Below, piece after piece: positions 46,772 through 60,191 of a stretch of DNA of 64,000 bases. The position numbers were made by a program, and so were the translations under genes. Within the stretch, counting starts at the first letter, position 1. The number at the start of each line of letters is the position of its first letter. Below the pieces are notes generated by a model that was given only the letters and a program-made list of their open reading frames with translations, did no database searches and was not told the origin of the DNA. This stretch comes from Ianthella basta (lineage: Eukaryota; Porifera; Demospongiae; Verongiida; Ianthellidae): assembly GCA_964019415.1 (NCBI GenBank), contig OZ025871.1, positions 8,048,713-8,112,712 on the forward strand. The letters run 5' to 3'.

Positions 46772-48422
46772 CAATTTTCCAAGAGAATGCAGGCTCATTA
46801 TGCAAAGATGAAGGTGGTGGATGACAAGTGGCGTAAAAGTCAGTCAATTGAATTTGTCAAATTGTCTTTATCTCGCTTTAAATTGGACTTTCAAGATGCA
46901 CAGAAAAAGTTTGTTGAAGCTATTTCTGATCCGGAGGGGGTTGACAATGTGTATACTGTGGTGAAGAATGCTAAAATCGCGTATGAGGACATTCCGACAA
47001 TGATAAAGGAGTGGAAGCTTGTTGTGATCAGTGGTGCTCCCGGTGTGGGTAAGAGCACACTGGCCAAGAAACTATGTAAAGACATGTCAATGAAGATGAG
47101 TGATCACGAATATAATTTGGTGCTGTTGGTGGAGCTGCGAGATTTGATTGCTCTCAAAGACCTCAATGAGTCTTTTGAACTGCACCATATGGTACAGTTA
47201 TTCTGCAATACAAAGGATAAGGCAGCTAGTATTGCTAAAGAGATGATAGCTAACAGTGGTAGAGGCACCCTTCTCATTCTTGATGGATATGATGAGCTTC
47301 TACAGGAACTGCGTAGGTCTCCTTTCTTCCTCAGTTTACTCATGCATTCTCCTAATTCCTCTCTACCTGAATGTGATGTAGTGTTGACGTCACGCTCCAT
47401 CGTTACAAGTCAAATTTACCAGGTCTTTGATAGTTCTGGCATTGCATGTAATTTTGTGAATGTTGAGGTGTTAGGGTTTACCAAAGGACAGATAACTCGC
47501 TATGCCCAACAGTACTTTAAAGAAGAAGGGAAGCCAGAATTGAAAGATTCATTTGCAGAGAGAATCAGTATGCTACCTCAGATTAGGAGTCTGTGTTCCA
47601 TCCCTATTGTTTTATCTATCATTTGTCGAGTGTACCTGAAACACAATGACCTACCATCTACATTATCAGCTGTCTATGAAAGGTTTGTAATAGACAAGCT
47701 TCTCATCAACTCTGTTATTGCGGGTAGGCCTGGATGTGTTCAGTCTCTGCTGGACCTACCTGATAAACATACATTTTACAGTCTTTGTGAAGTTGCATTT
47801 TTGCGAGTCAAGGAGCAGAAGGTAGTGTTTTTGATGGATGATGGCCAGATGGTGGGAATTTCTTCAGCATACTCTGACCGTGCTAATGGATGTGGGCTGC
47901 TAACAGCAAGACCGGTTAATGAGTTTGGTTTTGCAGTAGTTGCAGTTGACAGTTTCTACTTTATCCATTTGACAGTGCAGGAGTTCCTCAGTGCCATCCA
48001 CATCTCTAAATTGGACATTGCAGCTCAGAAGGAGATCTGGAGTGAGTACCTTGGACAGCCCCACATGGCCCAAGTATGGAAGTTCTTCTGTGGGATCACC
48101 AGACTAGAGAATTTTGAAGCTTTGCAGCTGAACTCAAAAGTTAGTGATAAAGAGGTCTTAGTACAGTCTCTCTTTGAGTCACAGAATAGTGCTGTGACTA
48201 AAGAGGCAATGCAGGCAGCTTTCGGTGACAGCCCAACAGTGAAACCGAGGAGTCCATACAGTACAATTGCCTATGGTTACTGTTTGCAGCAACACAAGAG
48301 CATGAAGAATCTCACCGTCAATTGTGCAAGAAGTGTGCGTATTCGCCTTGGCAACCTTCTCTCTCCTGTGCTTCAGACAGCTTCTGGTTTGCACTTGATA
48401 CTCTGTAACTGTCACCCTAAAG
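46772..48422 (+). CDS. Gene C exon: NACHT ATPase domain of an NLR-like receptor
   Basis: The acceptor TCTCCTTTCAG and the donor GTGAGC, phase 0 to 1, 550 codons in one exon. Counting from the Met at 46787: a helical lead (1-75), Walker A GAPGVGKST (83-91), Walker B LLILDGYDELL (about 160-170), a sensor-like VVLTSRS, the NLR signature VEVLGFTKGQITRYAQQYF, the winged-helix SIPIVLSIICRVYL and the late motif FYFIHLTVQEFLSAIH. All are hallmarks of NLR NACHT modules; the DGYDE form is specific to NACHT rather than plant NB-ARC. Role: ATP-dependent self-association of a cytosolic immune sensor. The CARD and 2A exons upstream and LRR exons downstream are phase-compatible. Confidence 0.95.
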
Positions 48423-49962
48423 GTGAGCATAGGATGCATGCAATTGACTGTCTCCATTGTGTGTTGCAATTATTTAATACATGTATTATACTATTCCAAC
48501 TAGCCTTGTGGTAGTGTTTACTAACAAATGGTTCTTGAATTACACTGTGAGTGCTTGTTATTGATGCTGTATCATTCATCTGGATTGCTGGCTCCCTTTG
48601 TATATCAAATCTATGTAGGTAGCATCTATGATTTAACTAACATTAGTAAATTTGAGGTACTTATTGTGTGACCGTGATGCATGAATGATATTCACATTCA
48701 TTGACTGTGAGATATAGCACTTTGCGCTGACTGATCACAGTGGAATTGTCTTTGAAGAATGTATATATAGCTGATTTTGAACCACTTAGCTACAGTGTGC
48801 CTTTAAACTCAATGTATTATTTTGGCAACAGATAATTATGTTAATGAATGTGTAGGTATTCAGTTACTTCTACACATGATAGCATCAACTGTGCTGTTTG
48901 TCTTTACTATTCTAACAGCTGTTCCATCTCAAATGAACCTGATAGTAGAATGTATAGCTTAATGTCTTTTGCTGTAGTGATTCATCTGAAACTGGATGCA
49001 GTTTATTCCTGCATCTCTCTCTACTAGAGAACTTTAGATTTCTTTTACTAGTAACGCGTAACCTGTAACCGCAGTCACAGGTCACATATTTTCACGAATA
49101 TGAGGATAAGTTCGCTTTAGATTTCCCGCATGCGCAACCTGTAACGTGTAAGAAGCCTTTGTTTACTTAGCTCACACAGCTAATCTAGGAGTGTCTCTTG
49201 CAGATGAGATGTAGAAGACAAGTTGCACGTACTCCTATACAATGAAAGGAGACAGCAGCAATGAGGAGGGTGTTTTTGGAATGCCTTGTACGCGCCCAAG
49301 GTCCGGTCAAACGAAACTCTTATTTGCTCTAAAATCTTGGTGCCGCTATATCTGCCAAGTCTTGAAGCTTGCTGCGATGCAGGAGATCACTTCACGGGCG
49401 AGAGCCAGGTCGTGCTTCAGTTCTGGCCACCAAAATAGAGGCATGTTCCATGTTTTCTATAAAAAACAGCTGAACAAGTTGCAGAAGGGATCTGAAAGTG
49501 TTTTCTCCAATCAAGGTGCCAGAGCAGAGGTTGGACTGTACTGTAAGAAAGACGGTACATGAGAAAACTGTGTTATCCGCCATGTACGTGCACAGGTAAA
49601 TTGTATAGGCGTAGAAGCTGGTCTTCAGGTTGAAAACGTGTAGCGCGTAGTGGTGACTTGCGGTTTGCTGTCGCGCACGTGACTTTCCCACACGTTACAG
49701 GTTACGCGTAGGTCAAATTACACAAATCTAAATGTCTCTAATGTCTGTTGTAAGACTTATGTACAGACTGCAATAGGTATAATTATACGTGCTCTGTGTG
49801 CAGCTCTCATACACTTGTTAGCGTTGTCAGTGTCTGCTCTGCAATCGGGCCACTAATAAAATGTTTGGCTCTAGATGCTTAGTAGTGGTTTGCAATGCTG
49901 ATGGGACCCTGCTGCATGATAGCCTTATGTCTTTGCACATTTTGGTGCCTGTCTGTCTATAG
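48423..49962. other. Intron of gene C
   Basis: Holds the TA-flanked TIR element at 49027-49738. No exon supported elsewhere. Confidence 0.5.
49027..49738. mobile_element. TA-flanked TIR element, 712 bp (Tc1/mariner-like MITE)
   Basis: The left end GAGAACTTTAGATTTC and the complement of the right end (GAGACATTTAGATTTG) are inverted, with an inner shared AACGCGTAACCTGTAAC. TA flanks both ends (49025-49026, 49739-49740). No transposase; short open frames inside are incidental. Confidence 0.7.
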
Positions 49963-50037
49963 ACTTAAAAGAAGCTAGCGATTGCCTTGCATCTTCAGCA
50001 GAAGAATTGAGTGCTTCACTTGACTCAAGCATGACAG
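49963..50037 (+). CDS. Gene C exon: short Ser/Ala/Glu linker
   Basis: The acceptor TGTCTATAG and the donor GTAAAC. Phase 1 to 1, 25 codons, DLKEASDCLASSAEELSASL and DSSMT. A symmetric exon between NACHT and LRR. Confidence 0.6.
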
Positions 50038-50904
50038 GTAAACCAGTGTCCTCAACCTCTTTGTATGAGTGTGTTCAGAGCCATGATGTACAGTCTGGTG
50101 GAATGTCTGTTTATTGACTTAGCTGATCTGCTAACAAGTATAAGGTAATGAACCAGCAGAGAGCTGTACTACTCCTGTGACTGAAGTGCTGAAGACTTAT
50201 ACCTGCTGTGCACATGTCACTTCTTCAATTTTCAATGTGCAATTTTGATCTCCATGTATTTGCTTCTCTCTTCTACAATTTAGCTATAATAATCTTGATT
50301 AGATTGAAACAAAGATCAGAAGAAAGACTAAGAGTTTCTCTGTAATCCCATTTATGATTTTTGTATAAAGTATATTGCTCAATGTGTTTGAGATATTTCA
50401 CTGTCCAAGAAGGTGACAAGTATGCAGCAAATACCCTAGCAGTCTGAGAGGAAGGCAGCAGAAAGTAGAGAATGGTATATATGATCATTCGAAGTAAAAT
50501 CTTATTATCTAGCTTTAACATGTGGGCTGGAGCTGTAAACCATTCCATTCCACAGCTATGGCTTGAAAACTGTTGCCACTGCTGGACATCAAAGATGTTG
50601 GGTTCTGTGACTTGCTGAAGAAACCATGCATAGCTAATGCCCACATAGAATAATTCAATATTTCATTTACTAACCATTTTAATCTCCAGAGAGTGAAAAG
50701 CCCCCACAGTGAAGACTGCTGAGCCAAATTGTCAAGGAAGTGCCATTTAACGTTCTTGACTAACTGTGTCACATGACCAAATGAAGTAAAAATTGCCAGT
50801 GTTGTTGATACATGGCCATTAACTTGTAGGACTCTATGGTGCAATAGAGACTGAGGAATTTAGTCTTCTCTAGTAACTTGTGCATTGCCACCTAAATCCC
50901 ACAG

Positions 50905-51035
50905 ATGATCACGTACACAGAAAAGTGGCATGTGTCACTTTAGACGAAACCCAACTTGATGTAGTGTGTGAAAGCATATTCATGTTTAGTCATGTGGAGG
51001 ATCTGAAGTTTACACACATCAAGGACCCCCAACAG
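50905..51035 (+). CDS. Gene C exon: LRR-like, 131 nt, type 2, copy 1
   Basis: The acceptor AATCCCACAG and the donor GTATGG. Phase 1 to 0. DDHVHRKVACVTLDETQLDV, then VCESIFMFSHVEDLKFTHIK and DPQQ. The same exon length, phases and ending (VxxL, HVEELxxxxIxxPQQ) recur at 56177 and 62098. Spacing of Leu/Val/Ile fits leucine-rich repeats. Confidence 0.8.
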
Positions 51036-53164
51036 GTATGGCTGTGGTGCAGTGTGTGTATGGGGTAGGAACAATGGCACTTGATAATTTGAAAGTTTAC
51101 TACAATTTGACTAATCATTATTAAAAATAACTTTGTATCACCAATTGCATTGATCTGGTTAGTATTGACCCATTTGGAGTCCTTTCCATTACTGTATAAC
51201 TTGACAATGTGTAACAATGCATGGATGTGATCACATGCTGTCCTCATACTGTATCTTTACTGAAGATTTGCTGTTACATGCATCATTCCACTGTTGTGAA
51301 TCAAATGCAACATTAGAATTGATGCCTGTGTGTTTTTGCACAGCTGTTTTGTATGTACATATCTTAGGCAAAATGTACTGTAAAGTGGGAATAATTATTA
51401 TAGCAAATTGCTATTTTGTGTTTGTCTTAGTTTAATATATGTATTCACAAGACATGGCATATGAATGGCAATGAACCTATGCATGGTTGGCCACTTTATT
51501 GGCTTCTGATCGAGTGGATCCATAATTAACAGTTGAATAGTTTGTAATACAGTAGTTCAAAGGTGGCCAAATAGGCTAGAACTGTGCCAACTTTAGGCTG
51601 TAAGGTGACTGCTTCCTCTAAACCTGCTTGCCTGCTGCTACATCTCCATTCTGCACTTAAACCAGGGTTTTGACAATGTAAAGCTGTAGTTGCTGTGTGT
51701 AGCGAGGCTCTGAATCTGGGTCATGGGCTTGCATAGCATTTGTATGTATGTGGCCAGCGCTTCAGGAACGCAATTAATGTAACACTTCAGAAATGTAATC
51801 AAATATGGCTACAGCGAGCACATTCTTCAGCTTTCAGGATTCCTGCCTACAGCATGCATTCTCCTTCTTCAGCTTCCAGGACTCAAAGGGCACATGGGGC
51901 ACCTGCTGCATAGCTAGGCCTACCCAATGACACAGCAGTCATCACCAGTGGACGACGTGCACACAGCTGGGCCTTCTTCCAGCTGCTTCAGCGTCCGGAG
52001 GAATGAAAGAAAGTGTGGCTGCTTAGCAACAGGATTTGTCCAATGCAGGCAAATGGACATGGAAAAGTGGAGGCTGTCTCAGCCTGCTGCTATCTCATCC
52101 TGCATGATCCCTCATTTCTAGGGTAAATCTCGGGGTGCTTCCAGTTTGCAAACTGACCCACACATAGCTGACAGCGTTAACTGTTGAAGTTGGCTCTACT
52201 TACAATTGCTCTATATATGCGCATGCCCAATGTGATTCTGCTGACATCTCTTGCATACTTATCACCTGCTTCCACTTGCTTACTAGCGTGGCTTCTGAGT
52301 TAGCTTACAACTAGTATGTAACAGTGGACACAACAGAGTAGCAATGCATGAAATGGCTTCGTACTCTTGCCAGTTTTAGTACACCAGCCAAGTTCATCAC
52401 CATGATCTGGCCTACATCTTTGATAATCGAAAGAACAGGAGTAAAGGCAGCACTTTTGGAAGATCTGTATTGATAAGGGCTCCCCAGATCAGTATAGTCC
52501 CTGGGTATTAGGACAATGAGGTGTGAGAAGACTGCCCCCTTCTAAGAAAGGAGGTGGTGGGGGCCTCAACGCTATGTTGGAAACTTGGACTTGGACACTA
52601 ACACTGCTACCCTAGCACTTCACTGAGTAAGGGTCTATTAAATTGCTTTGGCAGTAAGCAATTATACAATTCTGTTATGTCCTTTCTCTCCACCTTCTAA
52701 TGAGTGCATTTTGTACATAAGATTATCTGCAGTTGCCTCCTCTATGTATAGTGCTGCTGAAGGTAAAAATAGCTAATTGCATGCACAAGGCATCCTGCGG
52801 AGACTTCATAGCTAGCGAGCATTGCAGCTGTCGGTCATCAACTCTCCATCTCTTGAAACATATCTACTTGCATGATCTAGATTTCTATGCAAGCCAGGCA
52901 CATTTTCATCTTAAAATTGCTGCACAGCACCATGCTTACCATGCAATCAAGCTTTTTTATGGTGTTGTGCTTTGCACATGACTTCATCGTGGTAGCTAGA
53001 CTTAGTGTGTGCTGCCGTTCTTGATTGCAGTTGCTTGCTGCTAATTGCACCCATAGATATTGCACATGCACTGCTCAGGCTCGCCCCACAATGCTCTGCA
53101 TTCGTCTACTATGTGAATGTAGTGTGTTTTAAACATGCCATCTTATGAGCCTGTGTGCCGTTTG

Positions 53165-53185
53165 TGACGTCATTAAAATGGCGGG
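53165..53185 (+). promoter_or_regulatory. CRE plus YY1-like composite site, unit 1
   Basis: TGACGTCA (53165-53172) is followed closely by AAAATGGCGGG (53175-53185), a YY1-type core. The same arrangement and spacing occur at 58515-58535. This could be an internal promoter in the intron. Confidence 0.45.
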
Positions 53186-54654
53186 AGACCACGCACACAG
53201 TCGCAGGGGACAAGGGAAATCGTGCCCCACAGAGCTCACACGTTGTCTGTCATTGAAATATTCCACAAGCCACCCAGTGTAGAGGTATCGACAGCGTTTC
53301 GGTTGCTTGTCATCAGTCAGTACAGTTCTCACGGACGTTTGCAGCGAATGAAGTTGGATCGCCCTCTGTTGCAGCGTGTCGTTGCCACCTGCTGCCATCA
53401 ACCATCCTACACCATATTTCCTGGACTTGTGAGGATTGTAAACAGGACTTGTCACACCTTTGGCCCAGGGAAGGCCTGCTTGAAGCTAACCATCTCAATC
53501 TTTGTTTGGACTACGTCGCGCACTTTCGATTGGTTGAATTACTGCCCTACACCCTATAATTGTGCAAGGACTACGGAAGAGCAACACAACAGCTAACCTC
53601 ACTGCATGCATCATCAGCATTTGGAGAACCAGAGATACAGGGCATTAGAGGCAGTGTGTGGTAGGTTTTAATTCCCGCAGGCACTCCATTGCTATGTATC
53701 TTGTCCTCCCTCTGGACCTCCTTCCTTCTGTTTGCCCTCTCATTACTTCATGGCATTTCTCACACACCTCACAGTTGTTCTTTCTCTCAAACCTCTTCCT
53801 CATCACTCCGGCTGCTGTCAGTGCCTGGTTGATTCCCATCTCAGTATGGCCCAACTACTCTACCCATTCCAATCGGGATTCTGGCCTCACCACTCCACTG
53901 ATATTTCACTGCTTCACAATGCCAGCAACTGGTGCCTAACCTTTGACTGAGGTTTACTTGTTGGTGTACTATATTATTTAGATGTGGCTAACACTTCTGA
54001 CACTGCTGACCACTGTCTAATCATTAAAAGGCTAAGCACCATGCATGTCAATCCACAAGCTGTGATTTGGATCCAATCTTGCATTCCTGCACCAAAGCTG
54101 TCTCTGTGGGTGATACTGTATCTGCCCATTACAATTGTATTGTGGGGTGTTCTGCAGGGATCTCAATCTATCATGTCAGTAATGTGTTAACAGTAAGCCT
54201 TCTTTGGGACACTAGCATGGGCACTCCTACCAACCTTGGCAGCTGATGACTGTTGACTTGATGCAATGCTAATAGTGTCAATATTTCACTGTATACAGTT
54301 GTGGTGTATGCAATGCTCATCTTGAGTCATGCCTTGCATTCAAGGTACATAGACTTGTTTTGATTGTAAAATACCAGAAATCATTATTCCTTATCATTGG
54401 TGAAATGTACCTTGATATTTTCTGCCAAAGTTCTTGTTCAAATTTGTTACCACTGATTAGGTTGAAATGGCATCTTAATTAAGCTCTTTCAATCAACCAG
54501 TTCATTAAATGGCTTAATCTCCAAATGTACTAGTAATGGTTACTATGTGACACGTAAGAATGCCATAAAATTTGATGCTAAGGTGTTGGAATTTTACTGT
54601 AATTTAGCCATTGCAGCTACATAATTCCATTTACTGCTAAGTGGTACTGCACCA

Positions 54655-54762
<108 letters not shown>

Positions 54763-55431
54763 TGTCATGTTGGCCTGTATCACTCCCTCAGGAGTGCCAA
54801 CAGCATGGAAGGAAGGTGTGTGTGTCATGCTGTACATTCCTTCACAGTTGATTTCTTTAATGACCTTTATGCTATGACTATCTGTTGAACTAAACCTGCT
54901 AATGTTAAACTATTGTACAACTGATGTGCATTGCCCATTATTTGACTCCTCTTTGCTGACCCTGAGCTTTAGCCTTTAAATGTGTTGCTGATTGTATCAG
55001 ACAGCTGTCTGTGGTTGTGTGTATGGTGTAGAACAACTAGAACAAGCCAAGAGAGGGCACAGCTTTAAGTTTTCTGATCTGCTCATATTCTGTGCAGAAC
55101 TGTCCATATTTTCCTCTTTGTGTGACCACTGGTGTGTTGTTCAAGCTGCACCTTCCAGACTTGTACTGTTCTATTTGCATTTTGCACACCCTGCTACCTA
55201 CACTCAGTCTATGTATTTCTCCTGCTTATACCACGTTTGTTCCCCTATCTCAAGTCTTCACCAGTCCACATCCCTGCAATGGGGTGACCTATTAGCATAG
55301 CTGCTTAGCCTTCACTCCTTCCTCTGTCTCATTGTAAGCCATCCCTCCTTTCACCACCTCCTGCTCTCACAGACTACATATTCTAGATAATTCATATGCT
55401 CATGTGTACTTCACCTCCTTGCTCACTGCAG

Positions 55432-55639
55432 AGCCTGAGCCGTGACCTTCTGGACAAGATGGCTACATCACTAGCTCAGAACAAGACAATGACAAAGCTG
55501 GAGTTGAGCAGTGTTTACCTGACACCCCATGAAGATGTCAAGCTATTCGCCCACCTCCTGTTGGGCCTCAGCAACAACACTACATTGACAGATTTGACAC
55601 TGACTCTACCAGAGCAGTGCTGGGACTGGCCTTGTGATG
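55432..55639 (+). CDS. Gene C exon: LRR, type 1, copy 1
   Basis: The acceptor CTCACTGCAG and the donor GTGAGT. Phase 0 to 1. SLSRDLLDKMATSLAQNKTM, TKLELSSVYLTPHEDVKLFA, HLLLGLSNNTTLTDLTLTLP and EQCWDWPCDG. Helix-turn-strand pattern with TxLxLS and TLTDLTL, as in ribonuclease-inhibitor-type LRRs of NLRs. Confidence 0.85.
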
Positions 55640-55739
55640 GTGAGTTGAATGACAGTGTTTGATGTGTCACACATACCTTGTAAGCTGTGATCATTGTCTG
55701 TAAACTGTAATGTGTACAGCTTGTCATACATTGCCTTTA

Positions 55740-55929
55740 GTGGTCCAGGCTCTCTGCAACCAGTGCTGGTAATGATAATGACCAGTGCAGATACTGACTT
55801 GAAGGGTCTCAAAGCTGTTCTCCTTACAACCTGCACTGTGTGCTACCTGGGTCCTAGTGTTGCATATTGTTGTAGCTTTCTAGTTGTTAGTGACAGCTTG
55901 ATATTGTCCACTTGTGGTTTGATGTACTA
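55740..55929 (+). other. Conserved intron segment with open frame
   Basis: A segment shared with 61661-61850. A frame GPGSLQPVLVMIMTSADTDL is open in both copies, but it lacks compatible phase (needs 2) and differences fall at protein-changing sites without pattern. It could be a relic of another LRR exon. Confidence 0.3.
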
Positions 55930-56176
55930 ATCACTCACACACCTGTCATTTCACTAGGATACTTACATACGTGGGATTAATGCAAGTAGAGATTCACTCA
56001 CTTGTTGTTGATGTAATAGTAATGGTATTAGGTAATTGTACTTGACTGCCAACCATGGCACAACCCATGCAGTTCTAACTCTGTTGTGGAAGGCTTAATT
56101 GTCAATGGTGTGTAAACCTTATAATGGACCACACTCACACTTGTAGCAGCTCATTTACAAACCTTCCTCTCTACAG

Positions 56177-56307
56177 GTAATGTGGTGCAGAGGAGTGTGA
56201 AAAGGGTCACCTTATCACATGTCTCACTTGATGTGGTGTGTGGTGTTGTGGATTACTTTGAACATGTGGAAGAACTGAACTGTGAGGACATCAAGAACCC
56301 ACAGCAG
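56177..56307 (+). CDS. Gene C exon: LRR-like, type 2, copy 2
   Basis: The acceptor CTCTCTACAG and the donor GTACGT. Phase 1 to 0. GNVVQRSVKRVTLSHVSLDV, VCGVVDYFEHVEELNCEDIK and NPQQ. Same 131-nt length as the copies at 50905 and 62098. Confidence 0.85.
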
Positions 56308-58514
56308 GTACGTTTGTATATATTTTACATTCCTGTGGGCATTGTGGATTATGTATGCAGAGTCTGCCAACTCATAAGAGATAACACGCACCTGCTGCCT
56401 TTTATTAGCAAACATTAATGTAATACAAGCCACAATACAAGCTAGCATGCCCTTTGGCAGTGCTTGCTCTGCCTTGCATCACCGGCTGGATGGTGTAGGC
56501 TATCTTGTGCCATTTGACTGGTTCCAGTTGGCCAGCATTGGTGGTATAAATGGTGCCAACTGAAGTTGACACTGGCTGGACAGTGTTGATGTTGTCTGCA
56601 CTGGGCTAGGCCCAACCATGCACATTCGTACATGCACATACGTATGCTGGCAAGTGTGTGTGCAACAGCAATGTGCAGTAGCTGTAGGTGGCAAGGGCCC
56701 TGAGTATCAAAATGTGACTGTCTGATACATTTAACTGGCATGCGAGGAACTCACTACACACAGTGTTAGTACATGACCATAAACAAACAGTGTGAAGTGA
56801 GGTGAGCCCCACTGGCCACAGTAAGCAAATAGAATGTGATAATGTGTATGAATGTGGATGGATTTCAGGTAATCAACACATCTAGCATGCTTGGAAGGTG
56901 AAGAAGAATTGATGTCACAATTTGCTTGTGTTCTGTGTATTTGGTATGTCTGGTATCCCACTCTAACATGTTCAGAAGACATGGCACATGAAGGCAATAA
57001 AGAAAGCATAACTTGTGCATGGCCACTTTGCTGGCTTCTGATCGAGTGGATACATGTGTGCACCTTTTGCTAAACATTCACAGTACACATTTGACCACTT
57101 GTGCATAGACTACCTTGCTGTGTTCAGTCCAGCACTCTATTTAGAATGTGAACAGCATACTTCACTCAAACCAACACACAGTGGACATACTGAAGCCATG
57201 TGTGCACTTGTGGCCTACAGACTGATTTACCCATGGTGGCAGCTGGTGTGTAATTATATAATGGGCCTGCACTAATCTTCACAACAAGCAATGTTTGCTG
57301 TGTCTAGTACAACTTTCAAGACTCTCATTAGGAGTGTGCTCCTTGGGAACAGCATGGACCTCTACTGCCTCCTTTATTGCAGAAGATGGCTTCCATTTTG
57401 AGTGCACATTACTTTTTGGTTCATTGAAAGTTATTAGAAGCAACAATGTATTGGTCTAATGGTAGTAAAGTCAAATGTTAGCAAAGGCATTGGAACACTT
57501 TTATAATAGTTTAGTAACTTAAAGTCTAAAAGTGTTGTGCTCGCTTATACATAGATATGTAGCTTTATGGGATTACTTAAGTCTGCTGCTAATCGGAATG
57601 GTAAAGAACAGTATCTGTGAGGTGTATAATTAACAGTTGAAACGTCTGTAGTACAGTAGTTCAAAGGTGGCCAGATTGGCTAGAACTGTGCCAACTTTCG
57701 GCTGTAAGCTGACTGCTTCCTCTAAACCTGCTTAGCCTGCTGCTGCATCAGTTCTCCATTCTGCACTTAAATCATCCACTAGCACTTGGCTTGTGACGAT
57801 GTAAGGCTGTAGTATGTAACAGTGGACACAACAGAGAAGCAGTGCATGGAATGGCTTCCTACTGTCGCCAGTTTGGTACAACAGCCATGTTCATCACCAT
57901 GATCTGGCCTAGGTCTTTTGTAATCGAAAGAACAGGAGTAACAGCAGCACTTGGAAGATCTGTACCGACTAGGGCTCCTCCGATCAGTGCAGTCCTTGGG
58001 CACCAGGACTGTGAGGTGTGAGAAGACTGAGGGGACCTATCCCCCTTCTAAGAAACTGAAGGAGAGGGGTGCACTGACTTGGACACTATCACTGCTTCCC
58101 TAGCACTTCACTGAGTAAGGTGTATTAAAATTGCTGTGGTTAAAAGCAATTATGCAATTCTGTTATGTCCTTTCTCTCCACCTTCTAATGAGGACATTTT
58201 CAAACCCGTAGTTGCCTCCTCTATGTATAGTGCTGCTTAAGGTAAAAGCTATTTTTTTCTACATTTGGAAGTTGTTGTTGAAGCTGAGACTTCAGTAGTG
58301 ATTCTGAAGTCAGAGGTAGCTACCAGGACATTATAGCTCCAGAGGCTATCACTCAGTCACCTTGTCCACATCCTCCAATCTAGTCATGTCTAGCTCGTGC
58401 ATCTTGTAACTATCCCTTCGTTGTGTGCACCATGCTATGGTGTTTTGTGTCTGCTTAATAAGTGAGTGTAGTGTGTATGTGCCCTCTGTGGCGCTGTATG
58501 TTAGCCGCTATTTG

Positions 58515-58535
58515 TGACGTCATTAAAATGGCGGG
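58515..58535 (+). promoter_or_regulatory. CRE plus YY1-like composite site, unit 2
   Basis: TGACGTCA (58515-58522) and AAAATGGCGGG (58525-58535) with the same spacing as at 53165. Retained although nearby intron sequence differs by several indels. Confidence 0.45.
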
Positions 58536-60037
58536 TGGTCACTCGCGCGGTCGCAAGGAACAAGAGAAGTGGTACTTCACACACAGCTCGCATGTTGTCT
58601 GTGATTGGAACGTACAACAAGCCACCCAGTGTAGAGGTATCAACAGCGCTTCGGTTTCTTATCTGTCAGCACTACTTCTCACGGTGACTTACGAAATTCG
58701 CAGCGGAAAAAGTTGGATCACCCTCGATCTGTTGCAGCGTGTCGTTTCCTCCTGCTGCCAGCAACCATCCTACACCATATTTCCAGTACTGCCCTATAAT
58801 TGTGAAGGACAACTGAAGAGCAACACAACAGCGAACCTCACTGCATGCATCATCAGGATTCAGAGAACCAGAGATACAGGGCATTAAAGGCAGTGTGTGG
58901 TAAGTATTAATTCCACTCCATTGATATGTATCTTGTCCTCCCTCTGGACCTCCTACCTTCTGTTTGCCCTCTCACCACTCCATGGCGTATCTCACACACT
59001 TCACAATTGTTCTTTCTCTCAAGCCTCTTCCTCATCACTCCTACTGCCAGTGCCTACTTCCATCTCTTGCCTGTTTTCATTCCTCACACAGTCCAAGCCA
59101 GTCACTTTCAAGCCCTAACAGCTTTCAACTCTGTAGGCCTTCAATAAGGAATAACTGCTTTCTAGTTTTGAAATGATTCCTCACCACACCCACTGCTGTC
59201 AGTGCCTGGTTGATTCCCATCTCAGTATGGCCCAACTACTCTATCCATTCCAATCGGGATTCTGGCCCTACCACTCCACTGACATTTCACTCCTTCACAA
59301 TGCCGGCAACTGGTGTTTACTTGTTGGTGTATACTATACTATTTAGATGTGGCTAACACTTCTGACACTGCTGACCACTGTCTAATCGGTAAAATGGCTA
59401 AGCACCATGCATGTCAATCCACAAGCTGTGAATTGGATCCAATCTTGCATTCCTGCACCAAAACTGTCTCTGTGGGTGATACTGTATCTGCCCATTAGAA
59501 TTGTATTGTGGGGTGTTCTGCAGGGATCTCCATCTATCATGTCAGTAATGTGTTAACAGTAAGTGTTCTTTGGGACACTAGCTGGGTCACTCCTACCAAC
59601 CTTGGCAGCTGATGACTGTTGACTTCATGCAATGCTAATAGTGTCAATATTTCACTGTATACAGTTGTGGTGTATGCAATGCTCATCTTGAGTCATGCCT
59701 TGCCTTCAGGTACATAGACTGGTTTTGAATGTACAATACCAGAAATCTTTCTTCCCTGTCATTGTTGAAATGTAGTTTGATATTTCTGCCAAAGTTCTTG
59801 TTCAAATTTGCTATCACTGATTTGGTTGAAACTGCATCTTAAGTTCCTTCAATTGACCAGTTCTCAAAATCTTAATCTCCAAATATGGAGATGTACTAGT
59901 AATAGTTACTAAGTCACACGACATAATATTTGAGGTAATGTATTGGAATAACAGTACTGTAATTTAGCCATTACAGCTACATATTTTACTGCTAAGTGGC
60001 ATTGCATCACCATCTCTCTGTCATATTCTTCTATCAG

Positions 60038-60191
<154 letters not shown>

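Noticed and set aside
49242-49562. 106-codon plus-strand open frame
   Set aside because: It lies wholly inside the TA-flanked TIR element, with no domain and a competing minus-strand frame.
55694-55930. Open frame in the intron after the LRR exon, also open in the second unit
   Set aside because: The required phase does not match neighbouring exons and substitutions show no constraint. Kept only as a conserved intron segment.
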